Shown: positions 5,833 to 10,137 of the stretch, piece after piece | How the letters are laid out: the number at the start of each line of letters is the position of its first letter | Numbering within the stretch: position 1 is the first letter of the stretch | DNA from: Vulcanimicrobiota bacterium | GTDB taxonomy: Bacteria > Vulcanimicrobiota > Vulcanimicrobiia > Vulcanimicrobiales > Vulcanimicrobiaceae | Length of the DNA: 10,137 nucleotides | Assembly (NCBI GenBank): GCA_003167055.1 | Contig: PMUE01000030.1 | Location: forward strand, 1-10,137 | Direction of reading: 5' to 3' | Translations under genes and position numbers: made by a program | The notes under the pieces: generated by a model | Seen by the model: the letters and a program-made list of their open reading frames with translations, nothing else | Databases searched by the model: none | Told to the model about the DNA's origin: nothing

Positions 5833-6924
5833 TTATTTCGCGAGGTCGAAGGGAATATTGAGCTGGTCTGCGAGGATATTGAGTCCTTCCCAGACCTTCT
5901 CGTGCACCGGAACACCGTATTGCCGGTTATATGCCGCTTTGAGGATCTCGGGTTCTCCGGCGGTCATGATGCGCTGCGCGCCGCGCGTTACCGCGCTTTC
6001 TTTATAGTAGCGCAGCTCGACGTCCATATCTTCCTTGAACGCCGCCACGTCGCGGAATCCGTCGATACGGAATGCGCCGAACCAGTGCGAAATCGCGCCT
6101 TCTTTCGTTTCGTCGGCAAACGGCAGCGTCGGACCGAAGAGGCCGCCCGACAACACGCCACAGAAAATGTCGGCGAGCAAGCCCAAGCCGTAGCCTTTAT
6201 GGCCGCCGCCTTCGGTGCCGAAGCCGCCCAGCGGCAGCAACGCGCCCTGTAACGCTTCGTCCGGATCTTCCGTCATATCGCCGTGCGAGTCGATCGCCCA
6301 GCCGGGCTCCAACTCTTTGTGCTTGCGCTTATACACCTCGAGCTTGCCCTTGGGAACCGTCGTCGTTGCGAAATCGAGCACGAACGCGGGCTCGTTGCCG
6401 GCGGGCACTGCAAACGCAAACGGATTGGTTCCGAGCGTAACCTCACGTCCGAACGTCGCAGCTGCGTACTTGACCGAGTTCGTCGATGACATGCCGATCA
6501 TATCGTGGGGGAGCGCCATCATCGCGTAGTAACCCGCGATGCCGTAGTGGTTCGAGTTGCGTACCGCACCAAAGGCCGAACCATATTCTTCCGCCTTAGC
6601 GATGACCGCTTCCATCGTCATCTTCGAAACCGGATGGCCCAGGCCGTTGTCGGCGTCGTAGACGATCGACGTCTTCGTTTCGCGAACGATGCGATAGTTC
6701 GGCGATGGGTTCAAATGCCCGCTGCGAATGCGCCCGACGTAATACGATATCAAACGCGCCACGCCGTGCGATTCGATGCCGCGCAGGTCCGCCTCGACGA
6801 GGACATCGGCGACGACTTCGGCGTAACCGCGCGCCACGCCCGACTTCTCAAGCGCTTCGACGACAAAGCGCTTCAGTTTTTCCTCGGTCGCAAGAAAGTA
6901 TTTCGAGGTGGTGGTGTTGTGCAA
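5833..6924 (-). CDS. Ldh2-family 2-hydroxyacid (malate/L-lactate/ureidoglycolate) dehydrogenase
   Basis: This 363-residue protein is the usual length for the Ldh2/YlbC-YiaK family, whose NAD(P)-dependent enzymes oxidise malate, sulfolactate, ureidoglycolate and related 2-hydroxyacids. They are unrelated in fold to classical malate dehydrogenase. Family marks are 'RGIESHGVAR' (48-57, with H53), 'NSNHYGIAGYY' (123-133, with H126), 'LGTNPFAFAVP' (164-174) and 'GGGHKGYGLGLL' (239-250). The substrate cannot be fixed from sequence. The start is TTG 6922-6924, six bases after GGAGG (6931-6935). It gives 'MHNTTTSKYFLATEEKLKRFV', and the helix 'EEKLKRFVVEALEKSG' is the normal family N-terminus. The frame stays open for 92 more codons upstream, but that stretch is arginine-rich and crosses the GlcF gene. 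It is followed 15 bp later by the exported-protein gene ending at 5047, and is divergent from the GlcF gene across 111 bp. Confidence 0.92.
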   Translation of the reverse strand: MHNTTTSKYFLATEEKLKRFVVEALEKSGVARGYAEVVADVLVEADLRGIESHGVARLISYYVGRIRSGHLNPSPNYRIVRETKTSIVYDADNGLGHPVSKMTMEAVIAKAEEYGSAFGAVRNSNHYGIAGYYAMMALPHDMIGMSSTNSVKYAAATFGREVTLGTNPFAFAVPAGNEPAFVLDFATTTVPKGKLEVYKRKHKELEPGWAIDSHGDMTEDPDEALQGALLPLGGFGTEGGGHKGYGLGLLADIFCGVLSGGLFGPTLPFADETKEGAISHWFGAFRIDGFRDVAAFKEDMDVELRYYKESAVTRGAQRIMTAGEPEILKAAYNRQYGVPVHEKVWEGLNILADQLNIPFDLAK

Positions 6925-6930
6925 GAAGAG

Positions 6931-6935
6931 CCTCC
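6931..6935 (-). promoter_or_regulatory. Ribosome-binding site selecting the TTG start of the Ldh2 gene
   Basis: GGAGG on the minus strand, six bases before TTG 6924. No in-frame ATG or GTG near the conserved N-terminus has a comparable site, so the TTG start rests on this motif. Confidence 0.75.
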
Positions 6936-7035
6936 GGTGTAGGCGGTGATTCGCGCAGGAGAACGTACGCCCATGCCTGCCGTCTAGTCTACCGGAAAGG
7001 TCTGAACGACCGGCGGACAGTAGCGAGAGACCGCG
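6936..7035. promoter_or_regulatory. Divergent control region between the Ldh2 and GlcF-like genes
   Basis: About 100 bases without coding sequence lie between two divergent genes that both act on 2-hydroxyacids, so shared regulation is plausible. A loose CCGG...CCGG pair surrounds 'aaaggtctgaacga' at about 6992-7013. I see no clear GntR-type (GlcC/LldR) palindrome and no convincing -35/-10 pair. The plus-strand translation signal is a weak GAGAG at 7025-7029. Confidence 0.35.
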
Positions 7036-8280
7036 ATGATGGGTTACGAAGCCTGCGTTCGGTGCGGCCTTTGTCTGCCGGCGTGCCCGACGTACCTGGA
7101 AACGATGACGGAAACCTCCGGCCCGCGCGGTCGGATCAGTCTGATCAAGGCGGTTGACGAGGGTGAGCTCGATTTGCTCAGCCCGGGCTTCGTCGAGCAA
7201 ATGTCGCAGTGCTTGGACTGCCGCGCCTGTCAGGCCGTCTGCCCCTCAGCCGTTCCCTACGGCCCGATGCTCGAGGAAATGCGCGCGAGAATCGAGCACG
7301 AGCGCGCTGCGTCGCGGCCGGCAGCAGCGCGCACGGTGCGCTACTTCCTCCTCGAGTGGCTCTTCGCCAAGCCGTCACGCATGCGCGCCGCCGCGTCGTT
7401 GTTGCGTTTCGCACAGCGCACCGGGCTCACGGCCTTCGCCTATCCATTCGGTTTGCGCGATGCCGTCCGTCTCGCGCCGCGAATCTCCGACCATTTTTTC
7501 GTAGCCGATGATCAGCGATTTGATGTCCCGATCGCCGCTGGAACCGCGATGCTGCACACCGGATGCGTGATGCACGTCGCATTTGCCAACGTGCACGAGG
7601 CGACAGTTCGCATGCTCAACCGCGCCCGGCTCTCGGTCGTGGTTCCCCGTGCCCAAGGCTGCTGCGGCGGCCTCGCCGTTCACGCCGGTGACCCGGAGTT
7701 CGCGCGAGAACTCGCACGTGTCAATATTGCCGCATTCGAGCGCAGCAGCGCGGACGTGTACGTGGTAAACGCTGCCGGCTGTGGCAGCGCGCTCAAAGAA
7801 TACGGGGCGTTGCTCGATGATGATCCGGCGTGGCGCGAGCGCGCAGTGGCCTTTGCGGCGCGCGTTCGCGACGTCACCGAAGTGCTCGACGCCATGGAGA
7901 TTCCCGCTCCACGTGGGCGGATCGAGGCGCGCGTAACCTATCAAGAGCCGTGCCATCTCGTCCATGCGCAGCGGGTCAGCGCGGCGCCGCGCCGGCTGCT
8001 CGATCGGATTCCCGGGCTCGAGCGCGTCGAAATGAACGAAAGCGCCGTGTGTTGCGGGAGTGCCGGCATCTACAATTTGACCGAGCCCGACATGGCGGAA
8101 CGGCTGCAGGCGCGCAAGGTCGGCAATATCGAAGCCACCGGCGCCACGATCGTCGCCACCGCGAATCCCGGCTGTGCCATGCAAGTCGCTGCGGGCCTAC
8201 GCGCCGCCGGTATTCCCGCGAGCGTCAGACACATCGTCGAACTTCTCGACCAAGCGTATTCATCGTCCTTGCAAGACTAA
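7036..8280 (+). CDS. glcF: Glycolate oxidase iron-sulfur subunit (GlcF-like)
   Basis: This 414-residue protein has the GlcF layout: two [4Fe-4S] ferredoxin motifs, then two cysteine-rich CCG domains. Cluster 1 is C7-x2-C10-x2-C13-x3-C17-P. Cluster 2 is C59-x2-C62-x2-C65-x3-C69-P. 'SGPRGRISLIK' (28-38) between them is typical of GlcF. CCG domain 1 has C177 ('HTGC'), C209-C210 ('QGCCGG') and C249. Domain 2 has C306-H307 ('EPCH'), C339-C340 ('VCCGSAG') and C380 ('NPGC'). In glycolate or lactate oxidases this subunit takes electrons from the FAD subunit (GlcD) and passes them to the respiratory chain at the membrane. No GlcD or GlcE gene is visible here. An in-frame TAG at 7021 limits the start to ATG 7036 or 7039, leaving only six residues before the first cysteine, about twenty fewer than in E. 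coli GlcF. Another CCG-domain oxidoreductase subunit (GlpC-like) is possible but less likely. Confidence 0.9.
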   Translation: MMGYEACVRCGLCLPACPTYLETMTETSGPRGRISLIKAVDEGELDLLSPGFVEQMSQCLDCRACQAVCPSAVPYGPMLEEMRARIEHERAASRPAAARTVRYFLLEWLFAKPSRMRAAASLLRFAQRTGLTAFAYPFGLRDAVRLAPRISDHFFVADDQRFDVPIAAGTAMLHTGCVMHVAFANVHEATVRMLNRARLSVVVPRAQGCCGGLAVHAGDPEFARELARVNIAAFERSSADVYVVNAAGCGSALKEYGALLDDDPAWRERAVAFAARVRDVTEVLDAMEIPAPRGRIEARVTYQEPCHLVHAQRVSAAPRRLLDRIPGLERVEMNESAVCCGSAGIYNLTEPDMAERLQARKVGNIEATGATIVATANPGCAMQVAAGLRAAGIPASVRHIVELLDQAYSSSLQD

Positions 8281-10137
8281 GGGTGCACGCGGAAGTCGAT
8301 ACCCGTCAACGTCGTCGGATCCGACGGCAGCGAGATCGCACGGCGCTGCACCGACGTCCCACGACCAACTTGGATGGTATACGTACCCTCCGGCAAATTC
8401 CGCAGCGCGTATACGCCGTTGCTATCGGTCTTCGAGACGACCCCAAGTTGTGGAATCGAAACCTCGATTCCGGCTGCCGGGGTAAGCTTCGACCGCCGTG
8501 GATCGAACATCGTAACCGTTCCGGAGACACTGCGCAGCGCACGAACCGTGAGGGTCAACGGCAGGGGCACACCGGTCGTCACGTTGGCCGGCATCGTCGA
8601 CAAGCTTGAAAGATCGTATCCCGTCGGAAACGAGTCGGGCGAAGCTGCAACGGTGTAGTGGCCCGGCCCTACGCCCTCGAACACGAACCGCCCATCGCTT
8701 CCGGTCGTGGCAATCTGTTTTAGCCCTGCAATCGCAACGATGACCCCGGAGATCCCCTGACCCGCGTCATTGACGATGTTCCCGATGATTTTTCCCTGGA
8801 GGGAATTCAACCCGAAATCGATTCGGCTTCCGATCTCTGCCGTCACGGGCGAATCGGTCGTGAAGTACGAAGAGCCGGTGCTCGGGATCTCCGCCTCCAC
8901 CTGATGCGCGCCGTAGGGAACGCCGGCGAACGCATAGTGACCGGCTAAGTCGGTACGCGTCGAGCGCTCGCCGTCGAGCTTTACCTCGACCCCGGCAATA
9001 CCCGGTGTGTTACTTGAGAATCTCCCGTTCGATTCGTCGTCACGGAAGACATACCCATCGATGCTGCCGCGCCGCGTTGGAAAGAGAAACGCCGGAACCG
9101 ACGAGAACCGGTGCGAAAATGTTAGACCGTACGATACCTGCGAACTGATCGACGGTGCGCTCTGGGGCGATGTCGTGGTCGAGGAATACTGGCTGCTACG
9201 CAGCGTCGTCACGGATGCCGTCATGTCGGTTGAGGCGTTCAACCGGCGCAGATACGTCAGCGTCGCTAGCCGGAAATCGAATGCTCCCTGCGCGAGCTGT
9301 GCATCGCTGCTTAGGTAACTGAAGCTTAGCTGCCCTCGCGATTTGCCCGGAAAGATCCAGTTTAAGTTCGCTCCGACGTTGTTTTGCGCCGGCGCCACGT
9401 TCAACTGGAGCCCAGTAAAACCCAAACTCGCGAGCAGCGCCGTATTGTTGAGCAAGGCTGCAAGCTGCGAAGGGTTCGTGATCGTAATCCCGGCTTGCTC
9501 CAGAGCACTTTGTAATCCGGGAACCTGGTTGAAGAGCGACGATACTGTCGGGATATCGACGCTGTGTTGGTAGAGCGCGCTAATTTGGAAACGCGAGTAG
9601 TTTAGGCCGACGTTGGCGCCATAGCCGTTCGCATGCGTACCCTGAAAATCGCTCGTCGGTTGATCCTGCAGGCCCGCTACGAAATGCTTGCCGTTATAAG
9701 CGATCGAGAGCGGAATCGCGAGCGTCCGAACGTTAAAGACGGTTGGATATATCGAATCGAAGCCCGAGTAGAGTACGCCCGCGCTCGTCGATACGCCCCC
9801 CTTGAGCTGATAGTTCGCGTTCCCCTGAGCGGTGAGCGAATTCTCGCGAAACGTTGGGAGGCTGTAATCGGTCTTTGAAACCGTTGCATTGGCATTGAAC
9901 GCGTCGCTGAAGGTTCGGCTGTAATCCGCGTTGCCGAACTGCCCCTGCTGTGCATCGGTCGCAAGCGAAGCGAACGTTGCCGGCTTAGAAACCAGCGACG
10001 CATCGCCATGCTGCTTGGTATCGTCGTAGACCGTCGAAAAATCGTAACCGATCGAGCGGCTCAAACCAACTTCGGCCTGCATGACGAACTTCGGTTGAGG
10101 TTGGTAGGTATAGAGCAGCGAGCCGATGACGCCGGCG
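8277..10137 (-). CDS. Outer-membrane beta-barrel protein with three C-terminal regulatory-like Ig domains, 5' end outside the window
   Basis: The frame is open from the right edge to TAG 8277-8279, giving about 619 visible residues; an internal ATG at 10082 is unlikely to be the real start because 18 sense codons precede it ('SLLYTYQPQPKFVMQ'). Counting from that Met, residues 1-330 alternate short amphipathic strands and turns ending in aromatic residues, such as 'GANVGLNYSRFQISALYQHS' (155-174) and 'RGQLSFSYLSSD' (249-260), as in outer-membrane barrels. Three beta-sandwich domains follow. The first, at 338-424, is SdrD-B-like: 'GSIDGYVFRDDESNGRF', 'GIAGVEVKL', 'TDLAGHYAFAGVPYG'. The others are carboxypeptidase-regulatory-like: 428-490 ('GKIIGNIVNDAGQGISGV', 'GSDGRFVFEGVGPGHYTV') and 515-575 ('TDSNGVYALRNLPEGTYTI'). 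A porin-like, usher-like or adhesin role is possible; none can be proven. Its stop overlaps the convergent GlcF stop by four bases. Confidence 0.82.
   Translation of the reverse strand, partial: AGVIGSLLYTYQPQPKFVMQAEVGLSRSIGYDFSTVYDDTKQHGDASLVSKPATFASLATDAQQGQFGNADYSRTFSDAFNANATVSKTDYSLPTFRENSLTAQGNANYQLKGGVSTSAGVLYSGFDSIYPTVFNVRTLAIPLSIAYNGKHFVAGLQDQPTSDFQGTHANGYGANVGLNYSRFQISALYQHSVDIPTVSSLFNQVPGLQSALEQAGITITNPSQLAALLNNTALLASLGFTGLQLNVAPAQNNVGANLNWIFPGKSRGQLSFSYLSSDAQLAQGAFDFRLATLTYLRRLNASTDMTASVTTLRSSQYSSTTTSPQSAPSISSQVSYGLTFSHRFSSVPAFLFPTRRGSIDGYVFRDDESNGRFSSNTPGIAGVEVKLDGERSTRTDLAGHYAFAGVPYGAHQVEAEIPSTGSSYFTTDSPVTAEIGSRIDFGLNSLQGKIIGNIVNDAGQGISGVIVAIAGLKQIATTGSDGRFVFEGVGPGHYTVAASPDSFPTGYDLSSLSTMPANVTTGVPLPLTLTVRALRSVSGTVTMFDPRRSKLTPAAGIEVSIPQLGVVSKTDSNGVYALRNLPEGTYTIQVGRGTSVQRRAISLPSDPTTLTGIDFRVHP

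Noticed and set aside
6925..7200. Extension of the Ldh2 gene by 92 codons upstream
   Set aside because: The added sequence is arginine-rich, unlike the family, and overlaps the well-supported GlcF gene; GGAGG before TTG 6924 gives the normal family N-terminus.
7375..8184. Minus-strand frame of 269 codons inside the GlcF gene
   Set aside because: It lies wholly opposite a gene with intact iron-sulfur and CCG motifs and has no domain features; long antisense frames are expected in high-GC coding sequence.

Overview
The window looks like a chromosomal segment of a high-GC diderm (Gram-negative-type) bacterium. A lipobox lipoprotein, an outer-membrane beta-barrel protein and several signal-peptide proteins point to an outer membrane, and GTG and TTG starts with good ribosome-binding sites are common. 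The N-terminal style of the lipoprotein (an ACGGGG-type lipobox followed by a 'KKPxYVSxA' segment) and the barrel protein with regulatory-like Ig domains remind me of Candidatus Eremiobacterota (WPS-2) genomes. That is recollection, not a search result.

Layout, left to right. (1) 1-2513, minus strand: a uracil/alkyl-type HhH-GPD DNA glycosylase (AlkA/Ogg family), followed 49 bp downstream by a large lipoprotein with NHL-type beta-propeller repeats that runs off the left edge. (2) 2571-3478, plus strand: three tandem small exported proteins that are paralogues of each other, built around four cysteines. The first is intact, the second is short, and the third has lost its signal-peptide start and carries a -1 frameshift. 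(3) 3479-4025: a small minus-strand hypothetical gene and an 85 bp divergent control region. (4) 4026-5045, plus: NAD-dependent malate dehydrogenase with a GTG start. (5) 5047-6924, minus: a malate/lactate dehydrogenase of the Ldh2 family (TTG start), then 15 bp later an exported protein of unknown function. (6) 7036-8280, plus: a glycolate oxidase iron-sulfur subunit (GlcF-like), divergent from the Ldh2 gene. (7) 8277-10137, minus: an outer-membrane beta-barrel protein with three C-terminal carboxypeptidase-regulatory/SdrD-B-like domains, running off the right edge.

The centre of the window has a 2-hydroxyacid theme: a classical malate dehydrogenase, an Ldh2-type 2-hydroxyacid dehydrogenase, and a 2Fe4S/CCG subunit of a glycolate/lactate oxidase. 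They are on separate transcription units and no GlcD/GlcE partner is visible here. All three convergent gene pairs abut or overlap at their stop codons, so there is no room for ordinary terminators between them.

No tRNA, rRNA, CRISPR array, insertion sequence or phage gene was seen. The most unusual item is the four-cysteine exported paralogue cluster at 2571-3478, which I do not recognise as a described family.
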